This document shows, in pieces, positions 27,397 to 36,681 of a stretch of DNA of 64,000 bases. A model generated the notes under the pieces. It searched no databases, was not told the DNA's origin, and saw nothing but the letters and a program-made list of their open reading frames with translations. How positions within the stretch are numbered: the first letter of the stretch is position 1; each line of letters starts with the position of its first letter. A program made the translations under genes and the position numbers. Source of the stretch: Mycolicibacterium rhodesiae NBB3 (GTDB lineage: Bacteria; Actinomycetota; Actinomycetes; Mycobacteriales; Mycobacteriaceae); contig NC_016604.1 in NCBI RefSeq assembly GCF_000230895.2, positions 4,340,001 to 4,404,000 on the forward strand, read 5' to 3'.

Positions 27397-27776
27397 GCGT
27401 GGCCCTCCGCCGAGTGGGTCACAGCCGCGACAACGATATCGGCGAGGTGGTGATCGACCAGGCGGTACATCACCTCGCGGCCGGACCGCTCACCCGCCAC
27501 CACTCCAGCGGACTTGAGGATGCGCAGATGCTGACTGACCAGCGGCTGCGGCACCGACAGCGCGTCGACGAGTTCGTGAACGCAGCGCGCCGACTCACGA
27601 AGCTGCAGGACGATCGCGATGCGCACCGGCGCGGCCAGCGCACGCAGCAGGTCGCCGGAGGTGTCGAGGACGTCGCGCGGCGGCAGCTCCGGAAAGGGCG
27701 CGCCACTGTGGTCGTGTCCGTTCTCGGCCGGGTGCTCGTCGTGCTCCTTGCCGGCGAAAGTGGAAACGGTTTTCAT
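27393..27776 (-). CDS. smtB: SmtB, ArsR-family zinc sensor
   Basis: A 127-residue ArsR/SmtB repressor. It has a winged helix (SVPQPLVSQHLRILKSAGVV) and the alpha5 metal-site residues near the C-terminus (DHHLADIVVAAVTHSAEGH). In M. tuberculosis the orthologue represses its own smtB-furB operon and zinc releases it. The ATG at 27776 is chosen over one at 27794 because the latter lies within the palindromic operator. Confidence 0.9.
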   Translation of the reverse strand: MKTVSTFAGKEHDEHPAENGHDHSGAPFPELPPRDVLDTSGDLLRALAAPVRIAIVLQLRESARCVHELVDALSVPQPLVSQHLRILKSAGVVAGERSGREVMYRLVDHHLADIVVAAVTHSAEGHA

Positions 27777-27790
27777 TATGGCGCCAGAAT

Positions 27791-27810
27791 ACATGCGGAC
27801 TTCCGCATGT
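27791..27810 (-). promoter_or_regulatory. SmtB operator, perfect 9-2-9 palindrome
   Basis: ACATGCGGA-CT-TCCGCATGT is a perfect inverted repeat 14 bp upstream of the chosen smtB ATG. Its form and place fit the known autoregulatory operator of the Rv2358-Rv2359 operon. It also lies 35 bp upstream of the divergent glyS start. Confidence 0.85.
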
Positions 27811-27845
27811 CAATGGCGTGCGGCAGGTCGCTAGGCTGTTCCGTC

Positions 27846-29231
27846 GTGGCTTCCATCATCGACACCGTCGCCAATCTGGCCAAGCGCCGTGGACTCGTCT
27901 TCCAATCCGGCGAGATCTACGGCGGCACCAAGTCGGCGTGGGACTACGGCCCGCTCGGGGTGGAACTCAAGGAGAACATCAAGCGTCAGTGGTGGCGCTC
28001 GGTCGTGACCGGCCGCGACGATGTCGTCGGCCTGGACAGCGCGATCATTCTGCCGCGCGACGTGTGGGTCGCCTCGGGCCACGTCGAGGTGTTCAACGAT
28101 CCGCTCGTCGAATGCCTGAACTGTCACAAGCGCCACCGGCAGGATCACATGCAGGAGGCGTACGCCGAGAAGAAGGGCCTCGACGATCCCGACGCCGTGC
28201 CGATGACCGAGGTCGTCTGTCCGGACTGCGGCACCAAGGGTCAGTGGACCGAACCGCGCGACTTCAACATGATGCTCAAGACGTACCTGGGTCCGATCGA
28301 GACCGAAGAAGGTCTGCACTATCTGCGGCCGGAGACGGCGCAGGGCATCTTCGTCAACTTCGCGAACGTCGTGACGACGGCGCGGAAGAAACCGCCGTTC
28401 GGCATCGGCCAGATCGGCAAGAGTTTCCGCAACGAGATCACGCCGGGCAACTTCATCTTCCGCACTCGCGAGTTCGAGCAGATGGAGATGGAGTTCTTCG
28501 TCGAGCCCGACAGCGCCCCTGAATGGCACCAGTACTGGATCGACACCCGGTTGCAGTGGTACGTCGACCTCGGAATCGACCGCGACAACCTGCGGCTCTA
28601 CGAGCATCCGAAAGAAAAGCTGTCGCACTACAGCGACCGCACGGTCGACATCGAGTACAAGTTCGGCTTCCAGGGCAACCCATGGGGTGAACTCGAGGGT
28701 GTGGCCAACCGCACCAACTTCGACTTGTCCACGCACTCAAGGCATTCCGGCGTCGACCTGTCGTTCTACGACCAGGCCAGCGACACCCGCTACGTGCCCT
28801 ACGTCATCGAACCCGCAGCGGGTCTGACCCGGTCGCTGATGGCATTCCTCGTCGACGCCTATCACGAGGACGAGGCGCCCAACGCCAAGGGCGGTGTGGA
28901 CAAGCGCACCGTGCTGCGGCTCGATCCACGGCTGGCTCCGGTCAAGGCCGCGGTGCTGCCGTTGTCGCGCAACGAACAGCTGTCCCCGAAGGCTCGCGAC
29001 CTCGCCGCCGAACTGCGCAAGTACTGGAACATCGAGTTCGACGACGCCGGCGCGATCGGACGGCGCTACCGCCGACAGGACGAGATCGGCACGCCGTTCT
29101 GTGTGACGGTCGATTTCGATTCGCTCGAGGATCAGGCGGTGACGATCCGTGAGCGTGACGCCATGACGCAGGATCGCGTCGCACTCGACTCGGTCAGCGA
29201 CTATCTCGCCGCGCGGCTCAAGGGCGCCTAG
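27846..29231 (+). CDS. glyS: Glycyl-tRNA synthetase (dimeric, eukaryote-like type)
   Basis: A 461-residue class II synthetase of the alpha2 type. It starts with IIDTVANLAKRRGLVFQSGEIYGG. The catalytic motifs are GKSFRNEITPGNFIFRTREFEQMEMEFF (motif 2) and GLTRSLMAFLVDAY (motif 3). Zinc-like Cys pairs occur in CLNCHKRH and CPDCG. The GTG at 27846 fits the M. tuberculosis length of 463 residues. Confidence 0.96.
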   Translation: MASIIDTVANLAKRRGLVFQSGEIYGGTKSAWDYGPLGVELKENIKRQWWRSVVTGRDDVVGLDSAIILPRDVWVASGHVEVFNDPLVECLNCHKRHRQDHMQEAYAEKKGLDDPDAVPMTEVVCPDCGTKGQWTEPRDFNMMLKTYLGPIETEEGLHYLRPETAQGIFVNFANVVTTARKKPPFGIGQIGKSFRNEITPGNFIFRTREFEQMEMEFFVEPDSAPEWHQYWIDTRLQWYVDLGIDRDNLRLYEHPKEKLSHYSDRTVDIEYKFGFQGNPWGELEGVANRTNFDLSTHSRHSGVDLSFYDQASDTRYVPYVIEPAAGLTRSLMAFLVDAYHEDEAPNAKGGVDKRTVLRLDPRLAPVKAAVLPLSRNEQLSPKARDLAAELRKYWNIEFDDAGAIGRRYRRQDEIGTPFCVTVDFDSLEDQAVTIRERDAMTQDRVALDSVSDYLAARLKGA

Positions 29232-29238
29232 CTTTCTG

Positions 29239-29300
29239 CGCGAGCAGACGCAAAACTGCCCCTTTTCGACGAAAAATAGGCAGTTATACGTCTGCTCGCG
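29239..29300 (+). terminator. Long hairpin between glyS and the convergent TPM gene
   Basis: Arms 29239-29260 and 29279-29300 pair at 20 of 22 positions (left arm CGCGAGCAGACGCAAAACTG...). The 18-base interior contains a further small inverted repeat, TTTCG-A-CGAAA. It lies between two convergent stops, so it probably serves as a bidirectional terminator. There is no clear U tract. Confidence 0.8.
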
Positions 29301-29314
29301 AGAAGAAGTAGCCG

Positions 29315-31342
29315 TTAGAAGCGGCCGCCGCCACCGCTGTAGCTGCGCCCTGACGAGCGTGATGAGCCACCGAACGACGTCGACCGGCCCATCCCGAGCC
29401 CGCCGCCGAAGCCGCCGAACCCACCGCCGAAGCCGCCGCGCAGCGCGCCGCTGAGGATGTTGCCGATGATGATGCCGCCGATCACCCCGCCCATGTCAGA
29501 GCCGCTGCCGCCCCCGCCCCAACCCGACGTGTAGGACCGTTGCGCGGCCGCGACATCGTTGCTGGCAAGTGTCTGCGCCTGGCTGGCCAACATGTCGGCG
29601 CCGTTGGCGTGTGCGATCGCCTGGCTGAGGTCGGTCGCCCTGGTGTCCTGGGCGGCCTGCAGCTGGCGGACGGCCTCGGCGAGCCTGGTGCGGGCCTCTG
29701 GCCCGACGCTGCCGCGCCGGGTGTCGATGAAATCCGAGACGCCGCGCACTCGGGACTGCGCGGAGAACAGCGCCTGGTCGAACGCCCTGCTAAGGCGTTT
29801 GGTGGTCTGGAGTTCTTCGGTCACGCTGGCCAGCAGGCGATCCAGCTCGGCGTCGGCTTTGGTCAGACGGGTGAATGTGCCGAGGGGGTCGGCGCTGCCG
29901 TTCTTCTGAGCGTCGGCGATGGCCGCCGCCGCCTGATCGCGTGCCGCGCTGAGCTCACTCTGATGGGTGGTCGTGCCCTGCTGCAGTACTCCGTTGGCTT
30001 GATTCACACCGTTCTGGATGTCGGCGATTGCGTCGGGGAGTGCCGCGACGGCGCGGTTGATGTCGGCGCCCGCGCTGTCCACGGCGTCCAGCAGCGAACG
30101 CGCCTGTCCCAGCGATGATTCCGCGGCACGGATCGCGTCGACCAAACCCATCTGCTGGCCGACCGGCCGGGCGACACTCGTCCGCGCGGTCGTGATGTTC
30201 TGGTCGGCGAAGCCCAGCCGCTGCTTGGCGGTGTTGACATTCTCGGCGACCGAAGCCAGTGCGGCAGCGTCGAATTGGTTGTGCAGGGCGGCCAGCGCCT
30301 GCTCCGACGGGCCGAGGCGGGCGGTGAGGTCGACCATCTGCTGGGTCAGCGTGTCCAACCGGGTGGGCGCGTTGATGACGAGATCGCGCAGCTTGTCGAA
30401 GGCTTCCGACTGCGCATCCAGTTCGCGGTCGGCCTTGGCGGCGGCGACCACCACACGGGTGAGCAGGTCGCGTCGCTGCTGCATCGTCTCGGGTACGGCG
30501 TCGTCGAGGATCTGGCGAACATTGAACGCCTGCGCCAGTGTCGTCTTCGCGCTGCCGACCGCGCGGCTGAACGGTTCGGTCTGAGCCGTGCCGAATTCCT
30601 CCACCGCCAAGGCTAATTCGCTCTCGCTGGTTCGTACGGCGTTGTCGACGTCGACCACCATCATCTTGGACAGATCGTCGAGCGCCTCGATCGGTACCGC
30701 GGCCAACGCGTTGGGGTCGAGCGGATCCACCCGCTTGGCCGCCGCGAATTCGGCTTCGCGGCGTTTCCGGCGTCGCCGCCGCGACCACAGGACCAGTCCC
30801 AAGATGATCAGCCCGAAGATCGCCAACGCGATCAGCAGGCCATACCAGGTCACGCCCGAGCCCGAGGACGGCCCGGTGGAGGCGCCCGGCGTGGCCAACC
30901 CGTCGGCCGCTGCCACGGCTGCGGCGGTCCAATCACGCTGCCGCAGGGCGGGTTCGATGGCGTTGCGTTGCAGAGCGGTGGCGTCGGACTGGCTCATGAT
31001 GGCCGAGGGCACCTGGAACGCGTACGCCCGCTCCCGGGTGGCGACGGCCAGCAGCGCGTCGTAGTCGCCGAAGTCGCTGATCTGCATCGTCACCCGCGCC
31101 CAGCCGACGGGGTCCTGGCCGAAGCTGTCGACGTACACGACCCACAGCCGGACGCGACGCTCGTTGTACAGCTCGTTCACCGCGTCTTCGACCCGGGTGC
31201 GCTGCGCCTGCGACAGCACGCCCGCGTTATCGGTGACATAGTCCGGCACTCGAAACGGTGGTTCGGCGGCCGTGACCGGCGCGAGCACCAGGGCGGCGGC
31301 GATCACTGCGAGCACGACGCTGAGCAAGCGGGCGATGCGCAT
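29315..31342 (-). CDS. Secreted/membrane TPM-domain protein (Rv2345-like)
   Basis: A 675-residue protein. A signal peptide (to about residue 28) precedes a TPM domain (VPDYVTDNAGVLSQAQRTRVEDAVNEL..., to about 155). A single membrane helix (LLIALAIFGLIILGLVLW) and a basic RRRRRKRR stretch follow, then a long alpha-helical, probably coiled-coil region of about 400 residues, and a C-terminal Gly/Ser-rich tail ending SGGGGRF. TPM domains occur in phosphatase-like and photosystem repair proteins; the function here is unknown. The ATG at 31342 is preferred over a TTG 9 bp upstream. Confidence 0.85.
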   Translation of the reverse strand: MRIARLLSVVLAVIAAALVLAPVTAAEPPFRVPDYVTDNAGVLSQAQRTRVEDAVNELYNERRVRLWVVYVDSFGQDPVGWARVTMQISDFGDYDALLAVATRERAYAFQVPSAIMSQSDATALQRNAIEPALRQRDWTAAAVAAADGLATPGASTGPSSGSGVTWYGLLIALAIFGLIILGLVLWSRRRRRKRREAEFAAAKRVDPLDPNALAAVPIEALDDLSKMMVVDVDNAVRTSESELALAVEEFGTAQTEPFSRAVGSAKTTLAQAFNVRQILDDAVPETMQQRRDLLTRVVVAAAKADRELDAQSEAFDKLRDLVINAPTRLDTLTQQMVDLTARLGPSEQALAALHNQFDAAALASVAENVNTAKQRLGFADQNITTARTSVARPVGQQMGLVDAIRAAESSLGQARSLLDAVDSAGADINRAVAALPDAIADIQNGVNQANGVLQQGTTTHQSELSAARDQAAAAIADAQKNGSADPLGTFTRLTKADAELDRLLASVTEELQTTKRLSRAFDQALFSAQSRVRGVSDFIDTRRGSVGPEARTRLAEAVRQLQAAQDTRATDLSQAIAHANGADMLASQAQTLASNDVAAAQRSYTSGWGGGGSGSDMGGVIGGIIIGNILSGALRGGFGGGFGGFGGGLGMGRSTSFGGSSRSSGRSYSGGGGRF

Positions 31343-31376
31343 GCTGGCCAATGTAGTACTGGCAGACTGTGCGGCG

Positions 31377-32633
31377 GTGGCAGCGATTCAGGATCCGTAC
31401 GACGAGTTCGACCGAGAGCGATGGGTGGTCGAACCGCCCAAGCGCGCCGCATTGCCGGGAACCGACACCGAACACCGCACGGACTTCGCCCGCGACCGGG
31501 CCAGGGTGCTGCACTGCGCGGCGTTACGACGGCTGGCCGACAAGACGCAGGTGGTCGGTCCCCGGCAGGGGGACACACCCCGCACCAGGTTGACCCACTC
31601 GCTGGAGGTCGCTCAGATCGGTCGCGGCATGGCGATCGGTCTCGGCTGCGATCCCGATCTGGTCGACATGGCGGGGCTGGCCCACGACATCGGGCATCCT
31701 CCGTACGGGCACAACGGGGAACGCGCACTGGACGAGTTGGCCGCCGATCACGGCGGCTTCGAGGGCAATGCGCAGAACTTCCGCATCCTGACTCGGCTGG
31801 AGCCCAAAGTTCTTGATCCCGAAGGGCGCAGCGCCGGCCTGAACCTCACCCGGGCCGGCCTGGATGCGGTGACGAAGTATCCGTGGCGCCGGGCGGGGAA
31901 GCAGCGCAAGTTCGGCTTCTATGAAGACGACGCGGCTGCCGCGGACTGGGTCCGGTCCGGCGCCCCCGACGAGCGGCCGTGTCTGGAGGCGCAGGTCATG
32001 GACTGGGCCGACGACGTGGCCTACTCGGTGCACGACGTCGAGGACGGTGTGGTGTCCGGCCGGATCGACATGCGCGTGCTGGCCGACGAGGACGCGGCCG
32101 CCGAGCTGGGACGGCTCGGCGAGTCGAGCGGGATGGGCGCGGGGTTGCGCGCCGACGATCTGGTGGCCGCCGCCGAGCGGCTGTCGAAGCTGCCTGTGGT
32201 GGCGCCCATCGGTAAGTACGACGCCACCCTCGCCGCGTCCGTCGCACTGAAGCGGTTGACCAGCGAACTGGTCGGGCGCTTCGCATCCGCGGCAATCGCA
32301 GCGACCAGAGAAATGGCAGGCGCAGGTGCGCTGGTGCGCTACCACGCCGAACTCCGCGTGCCGGATCTGGTCCGCGCGGAAGTAGCGGTGCTGAAGATCC
32401 TGGCGCTGCAGTTCATCATGTCCGACCCCCGCCACCTGGACCTGCAGGCGCAGCAGCGCGAGCGCGTGCACCGCGTGGTGGAGTGGACGCTCGCCGGGGC
32501 GCCCGCCACGCTCGATCCGATCTTCGTCCCGGCTTTCAACGCCGCGGCCACCGACGGTGAGCGGTTGAGGGTCGTGATCGACCAGGTCGCGTCATTCACA
32601 GAGGGGCGATTGGAGCGATTGGTAGCGCTCTAG
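31377..32633 (+). CDS. dgt: Deoxyguanosinetriphosphate triphosphohydrolase-like protein
   Basis: A 418-residue HD-domain dNTP triphosphohydrolase that splits dNTP into nucleoside and tripolyphosphate. The HD motif set is visible: RLTHSLEVAQIGR (H), LAHDIGHPPYGHNGE (HD), and a late D in MDWADDVAYSVHDVED. The GTG at 31377 is 35 codons inside a longer open frame and fits the family N-terminus (YDEFDRERWVVE). The order dgt-dnaG is conserved in mycobacteria. Confidence 0.93.
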   Translation: MAAIQDPYDEFDRERWVVEPPKRAALPGTDTEHRTDFARDRARVLHCAALRRLADKTQVVGPRQGDTPRTRLTHSLEVAQIGRGMAIGLGCDPDLVDMAGLAHDIGHPPYGHNGERALDELAADHGGFEGNAQNFRILTRLEPKVLDPEGRSAGLNLTRAGLDAVTKYPWRRAGKQRKFGFYEDDAAAADWVRSGAPDERPCLEAQVMDWADDVAYSVHDVEDGVVSGRIDMRVLADEDAAAELGRLGESSGMGAGLRADDLVAAAERLSKLPVVAPIGKYDATLAASVALKRLTSELVGRFASAAIAATREMAGAGALVRYHAELRVPDLVRAEVAVLKILALQFIMSDPRHLDLQAQQRERVHRVVEWTLAGAPATLDPIFVPAFNAAATDGERLRVVIDQVASFTEGRLERLVAL

Positions 32634-32642
32634 ACTGGCCCG

Positions 32643-34568
32643 GTGGCCGGCCGCATTCCCGATCGTGACATCGCGGCCATTCGTGAACGCGTGCGCATCG
32701 AGGACGTCGTGGGCGACTACGTGCAGCTGCGCCGGGCAGGCGCAGACTCGCTGAAGGGTCTCTGCCCGTTCCACGACGAGAAGTCCCCGTCGTTCCACGT
32801 GCGCCCCAATCATGGCCATTTCCACTGTTTCGGCTGCGGTGAAGGCGGCGACGTCTACGCATTCGTCCAAAAGATCGAACACGTCAGCTTCGTCGAGGCG
32901 GTCGAACTGCTGGCCGACCGCGTCGGCTACACCGTCACCTACACAGGCGCATCATCGACGAACGTGCAGCGTGACCGCGGCAGCCGCAGCAGGCTGCTCG
33001 CGGCCAACGCCGCGGCTCAGGAGTTCTACGCCGAGGCCTTGAAGTCCGACGAAGCCGCGCCGGCCCGGGAGTACTTGCTGAATCGAAACTTCGATGTCGA
33101 CGCTGCCGCCAGGTTCGGCTGCGGGTTTGCGCCGTCGGGCTGGGAGACGCTGACAAAACACTTGTTGCGCAAGGGCTTTGAGTTCAAGGAGCTGGAGGCC
33201 GCGGGCCTGTCGCGGGAAGGCAGACGCGGCCCGATGGACCGGTTCCACCGTCGCCTGCTGTGGCCCATCCGCGCTGCAGGCGGGGAGGTCATCGGCTTCG
33301 GAGCGCGACGCATCTTCGACGACGATCAGATGGAAGCGAAGTACGTCAACACTCCCGAGACGGTGCTCTACAAGAAGTCGTCGGTGCTTTTCGGTCTCGA
33401 CCTGGCCAAGCGCGACATCGCCAAGGGGCATCAGGCCGTCGTCGTCGAGGGTTACACGGACGTGATGGCGATGCACCTGGCGGGCGTGACCACGGCCGTC
33501 GCGTCGTGCGGTACCGCGTTCGGTGACGAGCACCTGTCGATGCTGCGGCGACTCATGATGGACGACAACTTCTTTCGCGGCGAGCTGATCTACGTCTTCG
33601 ATGGCGACGCCGCGGGACGCGCCGCGGCGGTCAAGGCCTTCGAGGGCGAACAGAATCTCGCGGGCCAGTCGTTCGTCGCCGTCGCCGACGACGGGATGGA
33701 CCCCTGCGATCTTCGGTTGAAGGCCGGCGACGGGGCGTTGCGCGATCTCGTCGCTCGTCGTACCCCGTTGTTCGAGTTCGCGATTCGCACCGCACTCGCC
33801 GACCATGACCTCGACAGCGCCGAGGGTCGAGTCAACGCGTTGCGGCAATGCGTGCCGATGGTCGCACGGATCAAAGAGCCGATGCTGCGCGACGAGTACG
33901 CTCGTCGGCTCGCCGGTTGGGTGGGCTGGGAAGACGTCGCGCAGGTGATCGCCAGGGTGCGCGAGGAAGCACAGAGGCGCGGCATGCCCGAGCGTGCGGG
34001 CCGGCGCCGCACGTCCGCGACCGACGAGCCCTCTTCGCGCCAGGCCCGCCATGCCGCGGGCGCGGCGCACCGTCCCGATCCGAAAGATCCCACGCTGTGG
34101 CCCCAGCGTGAGGCGCTGAAGTCCGCGCTGCAGTACCCGGCGCTGGCCGGGCCGGTGTTCGACTCGTTGACAGTGGAGAGCTTCACCCATCCCGGTTACG
34201 CGGCGGTTCGCGCGGCGATCGGCGCTGCCGGAGGTGCGGCCGCGGGGCAGTCGGGCGGTCAGTGGATCGATGCGGTGCGTGGGCACGCAGCGTCGGAGGC
34301 CGGCGCGAGCCTGGTCAACGAGTTGGGTGTGGAAGCGATAAAGGTCGACGACGACGAGAGGATGCCTCGCTACATCGCCGGGGTGCTGGCCCGGCTGCAG
34401 GAGGTGTGGGTCGGACGGCAGATCGCCGAAGTCAAGTCGAAACTGCAACGCATGTCGCCGGTCGAGCAGGGAGACGAGTACCACGCGCTTTTCGGTGACC
34501 TGGTCGCGATGGAGGCGTATCGCCGCAGCCTGCTGGAACAGGCCAGCGGTGACGACCTCACTGCGTGA
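32643..34568 (+). CDS. dnaG: DNA primase
   Basis: A 641-residue replicative primase. It has an N-terminal CHC2 zinc finger (CPFHDEKSPSF and HCFGCGEGGD, residues about 40-65), a catalytic core with the Toprim motifs VVEGYTDVMAMH and DGDAAGRAA, and a C-terminal DnaB-interaction domain. The GTG start follows dgt by 9 bp. Confidence 0.96.
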   Translation: MAGRIPDRDIAAIRERVRIEDVVGDYVQLRRAGADSLKGLCPFHDEKSPSFHVRPNHGHFHCFGCGEGGDVYAFVQKIEHVSFVEAVELLADRVGYTVTYTGASSTNVQRDRGSRSRLLAANAAAQEFYAEALKSDEAAPAREYLLNRNFDVDAAARFGCGFAPSGWETLTKHLLRKGFEFKELEAAGLSREGRRGPMDRFHRRLLWPIRAAGGEVIGFGARRIFDDDQMEAKYVNTPETVLYKKSSVLFGLDLAKRDIAKGHQAVVVEGYTDVMAMHLAGVTTAVASCGTAFGDEHLSMLRRLMMDDNFFRGELIYVFDGDAAGRAAAVKAFEGEQNLAGQSFVAVADDGMDPCDLRLKAGDGALRDLVARRTPLFEFAIRTALADHDLDSAEGRVNALRQCVPMVARIKEPMLRDEYARRLAGWVGWEDVAQVIARVREEAQRRGMPERAGRRRTSATDEPSSRQARHAAGAAHRPDPKDPTLWPQREALKSALQYPALAGPVFDSLTVESFTHPGYAAVRAAIGAAGGAAAGQSGGQWIDAVRGHAASEAGASLVNELGVEAIKVDDDERMPRYIAGVLARLQEVWVGRQIAEVKSKLQRMSPVEQGDEYHALFGDLVAMEAYRRSLLEQASGDDLTA

Positions 34569-34634
34569 AGGCGGGTAACGCGATAGGGTTGGTCCGGCGA
34601 TCAACCGTCGGGGGACGGTGAGAAAGGCAACCTC

Positions 34635-34943
34635 GTGACATCGACCAAAAACCGGGCGCGGAAGCTCATTGCCACAGGTGCGTTCGCGGTGGCCGCGGTC
34701 GCGGCGCCCTTCGCCGCATCGGCGTTGAGCACGACTGACAGTTCTGACGCAGTGGCGCTGCCCCCGGGATGCCTGTCCCATGTAGGCAACGTCGAGGACG
34801 GCATTTGCACGGGATACTCCCAGGGCAACGGCATCAGCGCAGGCACGCCCGGAATCGGATTCAACGGGTCAGAGGGCGGCGGCTTCGGGGTCAATACCGG
34901 TCCGATGTTCCCCGGCACCACCATCAACCGGGGGATCAACTAG
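34635..34943 (+). CDS. Small secreted Gly-rich mycobacterial protein (Rv2342-like)
   Basis: A 102-residue exported protein. The signal peptide ends around APFAASALS. The mature part has two Cys (PGCLSHVG and DGICTGYSQG) and a Gly/Asn-rich tail (GFNGSEGGGFGVNTG). It follows dnaG as Rv2342 does. The start is GTG; its TAG overlaps the stop of the convergent gene. Confidence 0.75.
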   Translation: MTSTKNRARKLIATGAFAVAAVAAPFAASALSTTDSSDAVALPPGCLSHVGNVEDGICTGYSQGNGISAGTPGIGFNGSEGGGFGVNTGPMFPGTTINRGIN

Positions 34944-35194
34944 CGCTGCCGGCCTTTCGGCACGGTCTCCGGTCCGATCACGGCGGTTCCGTGGTCGATC
35001 TCTGTCAGCGTCACCATCGGCGGATCCGGGTTCACCCGATCGGCGATCTTGCGACGCCCCGCGTCGATCACTGCTTTGGCCGCTGGGCTCTCTGTGACCG
35101 CCTTGTACGTTCCCGCGATCTGTTCATACCGACGTCGACCCGCCTTCGTGCCCAACACGTAGCCGACAGCCAATACGGCGACATACCGGATCAC
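34940..35194 (-). CDS. Short membrane-anchored conserved protein
   Basis: An 84-residue protein. One N-terminal hydrophobic segment (YVAVLAVGYVLGTKAGRRRYEQI) is followed by a basic region and a short C-terminal domain. The GTKAGRRRYEQI pattern is common in actinobacterial YtxH-like small membrane proteins. The GTG at 35194 is chosen because the membrane segment begins there; the longer frame upstream has no support. Confidence 0.65.
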   Translation of the reverse strand: MIRYVAVLAVGYVLGTKAGRRRYEQIAGTYKAVTESPAAKAVIDAGRRKIADRVNPDPPMVTLTEIDHGTAVIGPETVPKGRQR

Positions 35195-35343
35195 AAGGCC
35201 CCTCCCAGACGACGGTGCAATTCCTCTCCATCCTGCCTCACTCGCCTGGGTGCGCGCGGGGCGGCGGCGTATTGGCGACGCGAGTGGGAGGTGCGCTAAA
35301 GTCATCCCTCGGTCCGCGCTATAACGACATCGCGGGCGTGCCG

Positions 35344-35416
<73 letters not shown>

Positions 35417-35873
35417 CAAGTGAGTAGCAGCGTTGCCAAGCAACCTGTGTGCGTGGTGTTTTGCACGCGCTTGCGTCCTGACTCTCAATGTCCCCGATGG
35501 CATCGACGATCGCGCGCACCAAATTAGTAATTGTCTAGATCGTCAATAGCATGTAAACTGCCAGTAACGAAATTTGCCACACTCCGCATTCTGATGCAAA
35601 GGGGCAGATTAGATGTCTGATCACGCACACAGGTACATTCGCCATGAACAACTGTTCTGCGACAGTAGAGGGCGCATGGCCGAGATCCGCGTTCGGCCAC
35701 GCTGTTCCTGTGGGGGCGTGCTCCCGGAAGAGTCGTACGGCCCGGGTGGTAAACGCAACTATTGATGCTCTGCCCCACTAGATCGACTCGTCGTCGCCAA
35801 ATCGCAACGACGGCAGAGGATCTGGAGATTTTCGCCGTGTCTGGGCCGTGTCCCTGCCGGTGCCGACTCGCTG
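35417..35873 (+). other. Intergenic stretch after tRNA-Asn
   Basis: No gene with convincing coding character is visible over 457 bp. About 35515-35640 is clearly richer in A+T than the surroundings. No duplicated tRNA end or integrase is seen, so an insertion remnant at tRNA-Asn can be suspected but not shown. Confidence 0.5.
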
Positions 35874-36158
35874 CTAGGGAACCTGCGTCCACGGTGAAGC
35901 GCTGATTTCGGAGCTGCCGCCCGGGAACGAGCCCGCTCCGGCGAGATCGGGCATGCTCGAATCGCTCCAATCCTGCTGATGCGTACACCCTGCGGTGTCC
36001 GAAGAACTGTTGGTGAAGGGCCGATGGGCCCACCCGCCCGATATCCAGCCCCAGCAGGTCGGTCCTGCCGCAGCCGTACCGGAAAAGCCGACGAGGCCGC
36101 CGGCCACCAATCCTGCGGCAATGAGTAGCTTGCTTGCATACGAAATGACTCTGAGCAT
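35874..36158 (-). CDS. Small secreted protein with two Cys
   Basis: A 94-residue exported protein with a clean signal peptide (LLIAAGLVAGGLVGFSGTAAAG). The mature part has CWGWISGGWAH and a second Cys in AGCTHQQDW, so a disulfide is possible. A strong GGGGGAGG ribosome site precedes the ATG at 36158. No family is recognised. A CRP-type palindrome lies 47 bp upstream. Confidence 0.7.
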   Translation of the reverse strand: MLRVISYASKLLIAAGLVAGGLVGFSGTAAAGPTCWGWISGGWAHRPFTNSSSDTAGCTHQQDWSDSSMPDLAGAGSFPGGSSEISASPWTQVP

Positions 36159-36204
36159 GGTAAATACCTCCCCCTTGAAGTAGCTGAGTAATAGCTACCA
36201 CGAT

Positions 36205-36220
36205 TGTGATCACGATCACA
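36205..36220 (+). promoter_or_regulatory. CRP-type site, perfect TGTGA-N6-TCACA
   Basis: TGTGATCACGATCACA lies inside a longer perfect 10-2-10 palindrome (36202-36223). It sits in the gap between two divergent secreted-protein genes, 47 bp from the start on the left and 136 bp from the one on the right. It matches the mycobacterial Crp (Rv3676) consensus. Confidence 0.8.
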
Positions 36221-36355
36221 ATCACCATGGTCCTGCTTACCCCGTGGATAGAAATTCCTGTCGGATCACCGCAGGATTCTGGCTTCCGGGCGATTACGGA
36301 CGTGCCTGGTCGAATCGCATCATTTCTCCCGACACCCCACGCGAAGGAGAACACC

Positions 36356-36592
36356 ATGGCCACATCGGTTCGATATCAGCGCCTTGTTCGGGGATTCGCT
36401 GCGGGCGCGCTGACGATCGCCGCACTCGGGCTCACCGCGCCCATGGCGGCCGCGGACGCAGGGGAATCCACGCAGTCCAGCGCCGACTCACCGTCGGCCG
36501 AGCAGAGTGCGCCCTCCCCGAGGCCGAAGCCGGCGCCCAAGCCGGCCTATGGACGTCCCGTCGCCGAAAAGCCGGCCCAGAACGCCGCCTGA
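36356..36592 (+). CDS. Small secreted Pro/Ser-rich protein
   Basis: A 78-residue exported protein. The signal peptide (GFAAGALTIAALGLTAPMAAADA) leads to a disordered Ser/Pro/Lys-rich tail (SPRPKPAPKPAYGRP). The ATG at 36356 has GAAGGAGA just upstream; the longer upstream frame lacks support. The function is unknown. Confidence 0.6.
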   Translation: MATSVRYQRLVRGFAAGALTIAALGLTAPMAAADAGESTQSSADSPSAEQSAPSPRPKPAPKPAYGRPVAEKPAQNAA

Positions 36593-36681
36593 CCGCTCGG
36601 CCCCGTCGCCTCCCTCCCCCGGCGTGCGGCGGGGTCGAGCCCTCCAAGAACTCTCCAAGGCGGAACCAGGAATCTCGGCAC

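Noticed and set aside
27072..27845. N-terminal extension of the glyS frame over zur and smtB
   Set aside because: It is antisense to two clear regulators; the glycyl-tRNA synthetase start is at 27846.
35417..35873. Possible integrated element at tRNA-Asn
   Set aside because: Only an A+T-richer patch is visible; there is no duplicated tRNA end and no integrase or phage gene.
35524..36363. 279-residue minus-strand frame downstream of tRNA-Asn
   Set aside because: It runs through the low-G+C patch without domain features and overlaps a better-supported small secreted gene that has its own ribosome site.
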